This document shows, one piece after another, positions 16,342-22,961 of a stretch of DNA of 35,136 bases. Location of the stretch: the NCBI GenBank assembly GCA_023425865.1, contig JAFABV010000068.1:1-35136 (forward strand), in the 5' to 3' direction. Source of the DNA: Bacteroidota bacterium (GTDB taxonomy: Bacteria; Bacteroidota; Bacteroidia; Bacteroidales; Bacteroidaceae). The number at the start of each line of letters is the position of its first letter. The first letter of the stretch is position 1. A program made the position numbers and the translations under genes. A model generated the notes under the pieces. The model did not search any database, was not told where the DNA came from, and saw only the letters and a program-made list of their open reading frames with translations.

Positions 16342-17223
16342 TTACCTGATTTCTTGTGCCAGTTTTAACAGATACTGTCCGTACCCGTTCTTGGCCATGG
16401 GTTGTGCCGTCTCGATGAGTTGCTCGCGCGTGATCCAGCCGCTATTATAGGCTATCTCCTCAAGGCAGGCCACCTTCAGGCCTTGTCGTTTCTCGATGAC
16501 CTCGATAAAGGTACCCGCTTCGGAGAGGCTGTCGTGCGTGCCCGTGTCGAGCCATGCAAAACCGCGTTGCAGGAGTTGCACCTTCAGCGTGCGCTGTTTC
16601 AGGTATTCCTGGTTGACGGTGGTGATTTCCAGTTCTCCACGTGCGCTGGGCTTGATCTTCTTGGCAATCTGCACCACGCTGTTGGGATAAAAATACAATC
16701 CCACCACAGCGTAGTTACTACGTGGCTGCTGCGGCTTCTCCTCAATGCTCAGGCAGTTGCCCTCATTGTCAAACTCGGCCACGCCATAACGCTCAGGGTC
16801 GTTGACGAAATAGCCGAAGACCGTGGCTTTGTTGTCGCGCTCGGCATTCTCCACGCTCTGGCGGAGCAGTCCGGTAAAGCCGGCGCCATAGAAGATGTTG
16901 TCGCCAAGCACCATGCACACACTGTCATTGCCGATAAACTCTTCGCCAATGATGAAGGCTTGTGCCAGTCCGTCGGGGGAAGGCTGTTCGGCATACGAAA
17001 AGTTTACACCGATGTCGTGCCCCTCGCCCAACAGGCGACGAAAACCGGGGAGGTCGAAAGGAGTAGATATGATCAGAATGTCACGAATCCCAGCCAGCAT
17101 CAACACTGATATGGGATAGTAGATCATAGGTTTGTCGAAAACAGGAATAAGCTGCTTGCTGATTCCTTTGGTAATGGGATATAGCCGGGTGCCAGACCCG
17201 CCCGCAAGTACAATACCTTTCAT
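16342..17223 (-). CDS. rmlA: Glucose-1-phosphate thymidylyltransferase
   Basis: 293 residues, the normal length. It joins glucose-1-phosphate and dTTP to give dTDP-glucose, the first step to dTDP-rhamnose. The nucleotide-binding loop GGSGTRLYPIT (8-18) and KQLIPVFDKPMIYYP are diagnostic; MVLGDNIFYG and the ERYGVAEF block follow in the expected order, and WLDTGTHDSL lies near the C-terminus. The enzyme is cytoplasmic. It is the first gene of the operon with wzc (33 bp gap) and the HAD gene. rmlB, C and D are not in the window. A -7 box lies upstream at 17342-17335. Confidence 0.95.
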   Translation of the reverse strand: MKGIVLAGGSGTRLYPITKGISKQLIPVFDKPMIYYPISVLMLAGIRDILIISTPFDLPGFRRLLGEGHDIGVNFSYAEQPSPDGLAQAFIIGEEFIGNDSVCMVLGDNIFYGAGFTGLLRQSVENAERDNKATVFGYFVNDPERYGVAEFDNEGNCLSIEEKPQQPRSNYAVVGLYFYPNSVVQIAKKIKPSARGELEITTVNQEYLKQRTLKVQLLQRGFAWLDTGTHDSLSEAGTFIEVIEKRQGLKVACLEEIAYNSGWITREQLIETAQPMAKNGYGQYLLKLAQEIR

Positions 17224-17481
17224 TATGGTAACATTTTACATGACTGCCTAACTGGGATTATGTCGATACATGAACCAAAAAACGTCATAGGCGAATAACA
17301 TCAAAAAAATCTTGTTTTTATAACTTATAATGCGCAAAGTTACGAATTATTATTGATAAGTCTTGGCTTTATTGTCATAAAAATGGGGGGCGGTGTGTGT
17401 TTTTCCTGACATTCTCCTAACAAAATGTACTCCCAGTGTGGTTGCCGAGGCCATGGTCTGCCGTGAAATTCAACGCTTTTA

Positions 17482-17513
17482 TTTGCTGATATCGTATTAT
17501 TGTTGTATTTTTG
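17482..17513 (+). promoter_or_regulatory. Promoter TTTG-N20-TATTTTTG
   Basis: TTTG at 17482-17485 and TATTTTTG at 17506-17513, 20 bases apart, match the Bacteroidetes consensus exactly. Transcription would start near 17520, giving a leader of about 65 bases before ATG 17584. Confidence 0.75.
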
Positions 17514-17537
17514 CAGAATAAATCAAATGGTGAAGAA

Positions 17538-17582
17538 GTGCTCTTTGTGAGAGCACGACTATGTATAATTCTTTAATTAAAG
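17538..17582 (+). promoter_or_regulatory. Structured 5' leader with two hairpins
   Basis: GTGCTC (17538-17543) pairs with GAGCAC (17551-17556) across 7 bases. A 12-base palindrome CTTTAATTAAAG (17571-17582) ends one base before the ATG at 17584 and covers the ribosome-binding region. These could control translation; no ligand or regulator is known. Confidence 0.4.
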
Positions 17583-17583
17583 T

Positions 17584-18228
17584 ATGGGATTACTTTCAAA
17601 TATCTTTCGTAAAAAGGAGTCTGAAGACAAGACGGGCGGCATGCAAGACTTCATGACGCTGGTGCGGGTTTACTTTCAGGCCACCTTGGCCTCCCAGCTT
17701 GGTATCACTAATCTTGCTATGCTACCCGACCTGCGCATGTTCAAGACGACGCTGCATGTGCCCACCCTCAACAACAAGTTGGGCGTAGGAGAGAAGGCGC
17801 ACTGCAAAAAGATGATGAAAGAAATTTATGGAATGGAGGAAGATTTCTTCAAGGAGATTGACGGCAGCGTGCGCAAAAACTGCAAGAAGTTGCCCGATAT
17901 GCAGGTATATCTGATACAATTCCAGAATTTCACCCAAGACTTAATGATGCTTGTGGGTAACTTGATGAAGTTCAAATTGCGTGTGCCCGCGATTTTTAAG
18001 GGTGCTATCCGCACCATGACCGAGAAGACGGTGAATGACATCTTCACCAAGAACAATTATTCGGATGCCGGCGTAATGAAGACCGTGGTGAGCGTACGGC
18101 AGTATAATCAGCGGTTGGGCTTCACGCGGGAGTGGGTATCGGCTTTTGTCTATCAGGTGGTGATGCTGGCCAAGAAAGAGCCCACCCCCTCTGATGAGGA
18201 TGTGAAGGCAGCCCAAGCTAAAAAGTAA
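17584..18228 (+). CDS. Conserved-looking protein of unknown function, 214 aa
   Basis: I do not recognise the family. The protein is basic and mostly helical in appearance, with no signal peptide and no clear membrane segment. It starts GLLSNIFRKKE, a possible amphipathic membrane-contact helix, and ends in a Lys/Ala-rich tail (VKAAQAKK). Methionines are frequent (DLMMLVGNLMKFKLRVP). One region (about 43-80: PDLRMFKTTLHVP...GEKAHCKKMMKEIYGMEEDFF) alternates charged and hydrophobic residues. It has its own strong promoter and a short structured leader and lies 97 bp before the coiled-coil/zapA/rny group, on the same strand. A cytoplasmic or membrane-peripheral role is likely, but nothing more can be supported. 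Confidence 0.75.
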   Translation: MGLLSNIFRKKESEDKTGGMQDFMTLVRVYFQATLASQLGITNLAMLPDLRMFKTTLHVPTLNNKLGVGEKAHCKKMMKEIYGMEEDFFKEIDGSVRKNCKKLPDMQVYLIQFQNFTQDLMMLVGNLMKFKLRVPAIFKGAIRTMTEKTVNDIFTKNNYSDAGVMKTVVSVRQYNQRLGFTREWVSAFVYQVVMLAKKEPTPSDEDVKAAQAKK

Positions 18229-18276
18229 ACAGATGTAAGGTAAAGTGGCATTTCATGTAAGATTATAACACATTTT

Positions 18277-18308
18277 CTTGGAATTGTCATTATTTATAGA
18301 TAAATTTG
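18277..18308 (+). promoter_or_regulatory. Promoter CTTG-N20-TAAATTTG for the coiled-coil/zapA/rny group
   Basis: The -33-like CTTG (18277-18280) and a perfect -7 box TAAATTTG (18301-18308) are 20 bases apart. The first ATG is at 18326, so the leader is only about 10-15 bases long. Confidence 0.65.
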
Positions 18309-18325
18309 CAGAAATTTGAATCGCT

Positions 18326-18622
18326 ATGGACGCAGCCGAAAAGACGATCAACACTTTCGCTACCCGTGTGAGGCAGATGATTCTCCAGTATCAGGCACTG
18401 AAAAAGGAGAATGCGGAACTTTATGCGCTGGTAGATGAGCGTGACGGGCAAATCGCCAAGTTGGAGGCCCAGCTGAGGCAGCAGAAGAGCGATTACGACA
18501 CACTTAAAATGGCGAAGATGCTTGAGGTGACCGACGGGGACCTGGAAGGCGCCAAAAAGAGAGTGGCTAAGCTCATCAGGGATGTCAACAAATGTATCAC
18601 GCTGATGAGCGAAAAACAATAG
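18326..18622 (+). CDS. Small coiled-coil protein encoded before zapA
   Basis: 98 residues, almost all helix. Heptad-like spacing of Leu, Ile and Ala from about residue 15 to 70 (VRQMILQYQALKKENAELYA ... AKLEAQLRQQ) predicts a coiled coil, and a short basic helix follows. There is no signal or membrane segment. It precedes the ZapA gene by 5 bases. By position and shape it could be a ZapB-like partner that bridges FtsZ-bound ZapA at mid-cell, but sequence identity to ZapB is not evident; this is inference. Co-transcription with zapA and rny is likely. Confidence 0.75.
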   Translation: MDAAEKTINTFATRVRQMILQYQALKKENAELYALVDERDGQIAKLEAQLRQQKSDYDTLKMAKMLEVTDGDLEGAKKRVAKLIRDVNKCITLMSEKQ

Positions 18623-18627
18623 ATGCG

Positions 18628-18933
18628 ATGGCAGACTCAAGTTCGGACAAAATCAATATCAGGCTACACATATACGATACCGACATCAGTGTCAGGGTGC
18701 TCAGGGACGACGAATACCTGTATCGTAAGGACGCGGAACTCATCAATGAGCTCCTTAACGCATACTTCTCTAATTTCAAGGGAAGCAAGAGCGACAAGGA
18801 AATCACTTATTTCGCGATGATAGACTTGGGACTTCGGTTGATGCGCCAACTTGAGCGCAACGACACGAAGCCTTACGAGGATATTATTTCTAAGTTGACC
18901 ACAGAGATTGAGGACGAGTTAGAGCGGAAGTGA
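18628..18933 (+). CDS. zapA: Cell division protein ZapA
   Basis: 101 residues, the usual size. The N-terminal strand pair (KINIRLHIYDTDISVRVLRDDE) followed by the YLYRKDAELINELLNAYF region and a long C-terminal helix matches ZapA, which binds FtsZ and cross-links protofilaments in the Z ring. The start ATG 18628 (MADSSSDK) is preferred; the frame is open 12 codons upstream but overlaps the previous gene. It lies between a coiled-coil gene (5-bp gap) and rny (46-bp gap), a grouping that links division and RNA turnover genes in one transcript. Confidence 0.85.
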   Translation: MADSSSDKINIRLHIYDTDISVRVLRDDEYLYRKDAELINELLNAYFSNFKGSKSDKEITYFAMIDLGLRLMRQLERNDTKPYEDIISKLTTEIEDELERK

Positions 18934-18979
18934 CCGCATCTGTTGACAGAGTAAAAATGTTCAATCTAACAAAATTGTA

Positions 18980-20515
18980 ATGATGATGATAGCAATAGTA
19001 GCAGCAATTTCACTGATTATCGGTGGATTTGTGGGCTTTGGTGTTTTCCGGTATGTGTTGACCGGAAAATATAAACGTATGTTGGAAGCGGCCGAGAAAG
19101 AGGCTGAAGTGATGAAGGAGAAGAAGCTCTTGGAGGTGAAGGAGAAATTCCTGAACAAGAAGAGTGAACTCGAGAAGGAGGTGCAACAGCGCAACCAGAA
19201 ATTCCAGGCCAATGAGACTCGCCTCAAGCAGCGTGAGCTGACGCTGAACCAGCGACAGGAGGAAATCAACCGAAAGAAGCAGGAGGTGGAGCAGATGCAG
19301 GTGCGCATCGACAACGAGATGAAGGTGATCGCTGTGAAGCAGGCGGAGTTAGAGACCATGGAGGAGCAGGAGCGCGCCAAGCTGGAAGAGCTCTCCGGTC
19401 TATCGGCCGAGGAGGCCAAGAACCGTTTGGTGGAAAGCATGAAGAGCAAGGCGAAGATGGATGCTGCCAGCTACGTGAACGAAGTGCTGGACCAGGCCAA
19501 GCTCGATGCCAACCAGAAGGCCAAGAAGATTGTTATCCAGACCATACAGCGTGTGGCTACCGAGACCGCTATCGAGAACTCGGTGAGCGTATTCCACATC
19601 GAGAACGATGAGGTGAAGGGGCGTATCATCGGTCGTGAGGGCCGTAATATCCGTGCCTTGGAGGCCGCCACAGGCGTAGAGATTGTGGTTGACGACACAC
19701 CCGAGTCGATTGTTATCTCAGCCTTCGACCCTGTGCGCCGCGAGGTATGCCGTTTGGCTTTGCATCAGCTGGTGGCCGATGGCCGTATACACCCTGCCCG
19801 TATCGAGGAAGTGGTGGCTAAGGTGAAGAAGCAACTCGAGAATGAGATTATCGAGACCGGTAAGCGCACTGCCATCGACTTAGGTATCCATGGCCTGCAC
19901 CCCGACCTGATTCGTATAGTGGGAAAGATGAAATACCGCTCCTCTTATGGTCAGAACCTGTTGCAGCACGCCCGTGAGACGGCCAACCTGTGTTCGGTGA
20001 TGGCTGCTGAGTTAGGCTTGAACCCCAAGAAAGCCAAGCGCGCCGGACTGCTGCATGACATTGGTAAGGTGCCCGATGAGGAGAGTGAACTGCCCCATGC
20101 CCTGCTCGGCGCGAAGATGGCTGAGCGTTGCAAGGAGAAGCCTGAGATAGTGAATGCCATTGCTGCCCACCATGACGAAGTGGAGATGCAGACGCTCATC
20201 GCGCCCATCGTGCAGGTTTGTGACGCCATTTCCGGCGCCCGTCCCGGTGCCCGCCGTGAGATTGTGGAGGCTTATATCAAGCGTCTGAACGACCTTGAGG
20301 CTATTGCCATGAGCTATCCTGGCGTAACCAAGACCTACGCCATCCAGGCTGGTCGTGAGCTCCGCGTGATAGTGGGTGCCGACAAGATGACCGATGAGGA
20401 GAGCACCAACCTGAGCAATGAGATTGCCGAGAAGATTCAGAATGAGATGACCTATCCCGGACAGGTGAAAATCACCGTGATCCGCGAAACCCGTTCAGTG
20501 GCGTTTGCCAAGTAA
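18980..20515 (+). CDS. rny: Ribonuclease Y
   Basis: 511 residues, the full family length. It is a membrane-tethered endoribonuclease that starts decay of many mRNAs. Order of parts: an N-terminal membrane helix (MMMIAIVAAISLIIGGFVGFG), a long charged coiled coil (about 30-200), a KH domain (GRIIGREGRNIRALE near 213), and an HD domain (GLLHDIGK near 356, then AHHDEVEM) that holds the metal-binding His-Asp pair. The start is the first of three ATG codons; it gives the complete anchor. It is the last gene of the zapA group and is ended by a very strong terminator. Confidence 0.95.
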   Translation: MMMIAIVAAISLIIGGFVGFGVFRYVLTGKYKRMLEAAEKEAEVMKEKKLLEVKEKFLNKKSELEKEVQQRNQKFQANETRLKQRELTLNQRQEEINRKKQEVEQMQVRIDNEMKVIAVKQAELETMEEQERAKLEELSGLSAEEAKNRLVESMKSKAKMDAASYVNEVLDQAKLDANQKAKKIVIQTIQRVATETAIENSVSVFHIENDEVKGRIIGREGRNIRALEAATGVEIVVDDTPESIVISAFDPVRREVCRLALHQLVADGRIHPARIEEVVAKVKKQLENEIIETGKRTAIDLGIHGLHPDLIRIVGKMKYRSSYGQNLLQHARETANLCSVMAAELGLNPKKAKRAGLLHDIGKVPDEESELPHALLGAKMAERCKEKPEIVNAIAAHHDEVEMQTLIAPIVQVCDAISGARPGARREIVEAYIKRLNDLEAIAMSYPGVTKTYAIQAGRELRVIVGADKMTDEESTNLSNEIAEKIQNEMTYPGQVKITVIRETRSVAFAK

Positions 20516-20539
20516 CGGTCGGTGGTCTTTAGCCCATAT

Positions 20540-20585
20540 ACTGCGCCCCGTCACATCCCTACGATGTGACGGGGCGCAGTCTTTT
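20540..20585 (+). terminator. Strong intrinsic terminator behind rny
   Basis: An 18-bp perfect stem (20540-20557 with 20563-20580), mostly G+C, across the loop CCTAC, followed by CTTTT. It is the strongest hairpin in the window and closes the zapA-rny transcription unit. Confidence 0.85.
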
Positions 20586-20608
20586 ACTGTACGCGGATTG
20601 TGAGTTTT

Positions 20609-20670
20609 CACGCAGGACGGTTGTGTTTCACGCAGCTGTTTTTGGGCACGCAGAGTTGCAGAGGAGATGG
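20609..20670 (+). repeat. Fragment of the multi-hairpin dispersed repeat
   Basis: CACGCAG occurs three times at 20609, 20629 and 20647 with 18-20 base spacing, the last continuing as CACGCAGAGTTGCAGAGG, like the opening of the repeat unit. The rest of the unit is absent. Confidence 0.55.
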
Positions 20671-20843
20671 TGACCAACAAACGGCACAAATGCCACGGAA
20701 CCACAAATGTTACCACCGGTGGCACAAAAAATGGTGGGCACGCCTTTTGCTGACCATCATACAGACGACCACGGCGGTCGCTCAGGGTCGCAATACCCTG
20801 CAACAACCAAGGATTATCATTAAAAGAAGAGGAGAACTAAAAG
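20671..20843. other. Remaining spacer before the cupin gene
   Basis: No gene is seen. A weak inverted pair (TGCCACGG near 20690 and CCGGTGGCA near 20715) is present. The final bases, GAAGAGGAGAACTAAAAG, carry an AGGAG about 10 bases before the ATG at 20844, an unusual Shine-Dalgarno-like signal for this genome. No -7 box was recognised. Confidence 0.4.
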
Positions 20844-21167
20844 ATGAGTAAATTTGAAAAAGGAAAGGTGTTTGTGGCCGAAGCCATCATCGATTACGCC
20901 GAGGGTGGCGTAGTAAGTAAGGAACTCTCGCACTCAGCCGCAGGGTCGGTGACGCTGTTTGCCTTTGACGAGGGACAGGGACTGAGTGAGCATACGGCGC
21001 CTTTCGATGCCCTCATCCAGGTGCTCGATGGTGAAATGGAACTCACGGTGAGCGGTGTGAAGCATGTCATCAAGTCAGGCGAAAGCTTTATCATCCCCTC
21101 TGGCGCGGCCCATTCGGTGCATGCCGCCCAGCGCTTCAAGATGCAGATTACCATGATACGAGGCTAA
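20844..21167 (+). CDS. Small single-domain cupin protein
   Basis: 107 residues forming one cupin barrel. Cupin motif 1 is degenerate (GLSEHTAPFDALIQVLDGEMEL, with one His and the Glu kept) and motif 2 is FIIPSGAAHSVHA with its metal His. Proteins of this size bind a metal and a small ligand in the cytoplasm; the ligand is unknown. The gene is alone, with a Shine-Dalgarno-like AGGAG upstream and inverted repeats downstream. Confidence 0.8.
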   Translation: MSKFEKGKVFVAEAIIDYAEGGVVSKELSHSAAGSVTLFAFDEGQGLSEHTAPFDALIQVLDGEMELTVSGVKHVIKSGESFIIPSGAAHSVHAAQRFKMQITMIRG

Positions 21168-21180
21168 CATACAGCCATAC

Positions 21181-21206
21181 CGCGTGCATGAGACATGACG
21201 CACGCG
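21181..21206. repeat. Hairpin behind the cupin gene
   Basis: CGCGTGC (21181-21187) pairs perfectly with GCACGCG (21200-21206) across a 12-base loop. The loop region holds AGACATGACG (21191-21200), which also occurs at 12410-12419 in a side hairpin of the foldback element. Confidence 0.45.
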
Positions 21207-21209
21207 CCT

Positions 21210-21301
21210 ATCATCCACTCCCCGTTTGCAGGCGGCAGCTTGGGAAAAACACGATCAAGTGAGACACCCATGCTTTAGCCCCGTCTGCAAACGGGGATGA
21301 T
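21210..21301. repeat. Inverted repeat around CCCCGTTTGCAG
   Basis: The left arm (21210-21235) holds ATCATCC and CCCCGTTTGCAGGCGG. The right arm (about 21279-21301) is its complement with one mismatch and a 4-base gap. The right arm is also a small palindrome by itself (CCCCGT...ACGGGG). It may end the cupin transcript, though no T-run follows. Confidence 0.5.
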
Positions 21302-21351
21302 TATTGGGTTGAAAACGCCATGACGGCAACGTAGTTTCCATATTTTTTTGG

Positions 21352-21359
21352 TAACTTTG
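21352..21359 (+). promoter_or_regulatory. -7 box (TAACTTTG) only 5 bases before the ATG
   Basis: A perfect -7 element ends at 21359 and the ATG of the metallophosphoesterase gene is at 21365. Transcription would start at or next to the ATG, predicting a leaderless mRNA. No good TTTG lies at the usual distance upstream. Confidence 0.55.
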
Positions 21360-21364
21360 CACCC

Positions 21365-22219
21365 ATGCAACAGTTATCTTTCGTACCGTTTCATCAATGG
21401 GGGCGCCGTCTCAGAACAACATTGCCGCTGCTTTTCTTCACCATCATCGCATTGCTGACCAGCTGTGACCATGTTTTCGACGTGCATCCTTACGACATGA
21501 ATATCAGTGGCGAACACAATATCAACGCCACCAACATTGCCAAGATTCAGAGTATATGCGAGGACAAAGACACCATTCGCTTCGCGGTCATCTCTGACTC
21601 ACACCTCTATCTCACCGATTTCGCCGACCAAGTGAAAGACATCAACCGGCGCGACAGCATCGACTTCGTGATCCACCTTGGCGACCTCACCGAGACGGGC
21701 ACCACCAAGGAGTTTGACTGGTCACGCGGCGAACTGCAGAAATTAAACAAGCCCTACGTGGCGCTCATTGGCAACCACGACTTTCTGGGCACGGGTGACC
21801 AGCTTTACAAGTGGATGTACGGTGAGCACAATTTCAGCTTCATCGTCAACGGCATCAAGTTTGTGGCACTCGACACCAATGCCATGGAGTACGACCACAT
21901 GGCGGCCGTACCCAACTTTACCTACATGGAAAACGAGGCCACCGTGGGCACCACGCCTTTCCATCGCACCGTTGTCATGATGCACGCCGCGCCCTACAGC
22001 GACGAGTTCAACAACAATGTGTCGAAGGCTTTCGACTACTACGTGCGACAATTTCCCGGACTGATGTTCTGTCTCTACGGTCACGACCACCAAGACACCA
22101 TTCGCGACATCTTTAACAATGGCGTCATCTACTATGGCATCAACAGTTCTAACCACCGCACCTATCACATCTTCACCATCACTCCCGACGGCTATGAGCA
22201 GCAACAGATTAATCTTTAG
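21365..22219 (+). CDS. Metallophosphoesterase lipoprotein
   Basis: 284 residues. The basic n-region (GRRLR), hydrophobic core and lipobox LLTSC give lipidation at Cys34. Calcineurin-type motifs follow in order: SDSH (Asp78, His80), GDLTETG (Asp107), GNHD (Asn137, His138), MHAAP and YGHDHQD, so both metals can be held. It should hydrolyse a phosphate mono- or diester outside the cytoplasm, at the periplasmic or outer face; the substrate is unknown. It is the first gene of a three-gene unit: its last 26 bases overlap the next gene, and a sodium symporter follows. The ATG is forced by the signal peptide, since no later Met precedes the hydrophobic core. Confidence 0.88.
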   Translation: MQQLSFVPFHQWGRRLRTTLPLLFFTIIALLTSCDHVFDVHPYDMNISGEHNINATNIAKIQSICEDKDTIRFAVISDSHLYLTDFADQVKDINRRDSIDFVIHLGDLTETGTTKEFDWSRGELQKLNKPYVALIGNHDFLGTGDQLYKWMYGEHNFSFIVNGIKFVALDTNAMEYDHMAAVPNFTYMENEATVGTTPFHRTVVMMHAAPYSDEFNNNVSKAFDYYVRQFPGLMFCLYGHDHQDTIRDIFNNGVIYYGINSSNHRTYHIFTITPDGYEQQQINL

Positions 22220-22949
22220 CCTGATACTGGCAGCCGTCACGTTGACCGGGCGTGCCGCCGACGATGCCAAGCACCTGCACCGCTACGACAGTATCGCGGC
22301 CGACAGCATGTGGCGCATGGCGCATGTTGCCGAGGCGACAATAGTGAACGACTCCACCGTGTACGTGGAGCAAGGTAAGGCCAACCGCTACGACGACCGC
22401 GTACACCGTTACCGCAAATATTGGGCGAGCCTCATCCCCACCCAATTCATCATCCAGAACGCCGGCAACATGGGACTGGTCTCTATCGGTACCGGATGGG
22501 ACTACGGCAAGCACCGCCAGTGGGAGACGCATTTCTTGATAGGCTACCTGCCCAAGTACAAGAGTCCGCGCGGCAAGGTTACCTTTACCCTCAAGCAGAC
22601 ATACACGCCCTGGAGCGTGGCGCTGAAGAGAGGGTTCTCGTTTCAGCCACTGTCTACGGGTATCTATTTCAACACGGTAGCAGGGCGCGAGTTCTGGGAA
22701 AAGCAGCCACACCGTTATCCCGACGAATACTACGACTTTCTGTCAACGAAGATCCGCGTCAACGTCTTCGTGGGCCAGGGCATCACAAAGGTTGTGCCGA
22801 AAAACAAAGCCAAGTTTGTGAAAAGCCTCACCTTCTTCTACGAGCTGAGCACCTGCGACCTCTACGTGCGCGCCGCCTTCCTCGATGACAAGGTAAAGCT
22901 AAGTGACATCATCGGTCTGTCGCTCGGCCTGAAATTCCTTATCCTCTAA
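22194..22949 (+). CDS. Exported protein of unknown function, probably envelope beta-barrel-like
   Basis: 251 residues from ATG 22194, chosen because MSSNRLIFSLILAAVTLTGRA is a signal peptide; this start overlaps the previous gene by 26 bases, a sign of translational coupling. The mature part is rich in Tyr, Trp and Phe in alternating strands (HFLIGYLPKYKSPRG, KVTFTLKQTYTPWSVAL, SLTFFYELSTCDLYVRAAF) and ends in a hydrophobic strand (LSLGLKFLIL), as in outer-membrane barrels. I do not recognise the family. Its place between a phosphoesterase and a sodium symporter suggests a role in the same uptake process. Confidence 0.75.
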   Translation: MSSNRLIFSLILAAVTLTGRAADDAKHLHRYDSIAADSMWRMAHVAEATIVNDSTVYVEQGKANRYDDRVHRYRKYWASLIPTQFIIQNAGNMGLVSIGTGWDYGKHRQWETHFLIGYLPKYKSPRGKVTFTLKQTYTPWSVALKRGFSFQPLSTGIYFNTVAGREFWEKQPHRYPDEYYDFLSTKIRVNVFVGQGITKVVPKNKAKFVKSLTFFYELSTCDLYVRAAFLDDKVKLSDIIGLSLGLKFLIL

Positions 22950-22961
22950 TCCCCCGTTACC

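Larger units (their letters stand above)
17224..17583. other. Divergent control region between rmlA and the 214-aa gene
   Basis: A 360-bp spacer with no coding frame of note. It holds a minus-strand TAACTTTG box (17342-17335) for the rmlA operon, giving a 5' leader of roughly 105 bases, and a full promoter for the plus-strand gene at 17482-17513. The middle stretch shows no other recognisable site. Confidence 0.6.

Noticed and set aside
18934..18979. 6S RNA gene between zapA and rny, as beside zapA in E. coli
   Set aside because: The gap is only 46 bases, too short for 6S RNA.
21743..22270. Minus-strand frame of 175 codons
   Set aside because: It is the complement of the metallophosphoesterase, whose metal-site motifs are complete on the plus strand.
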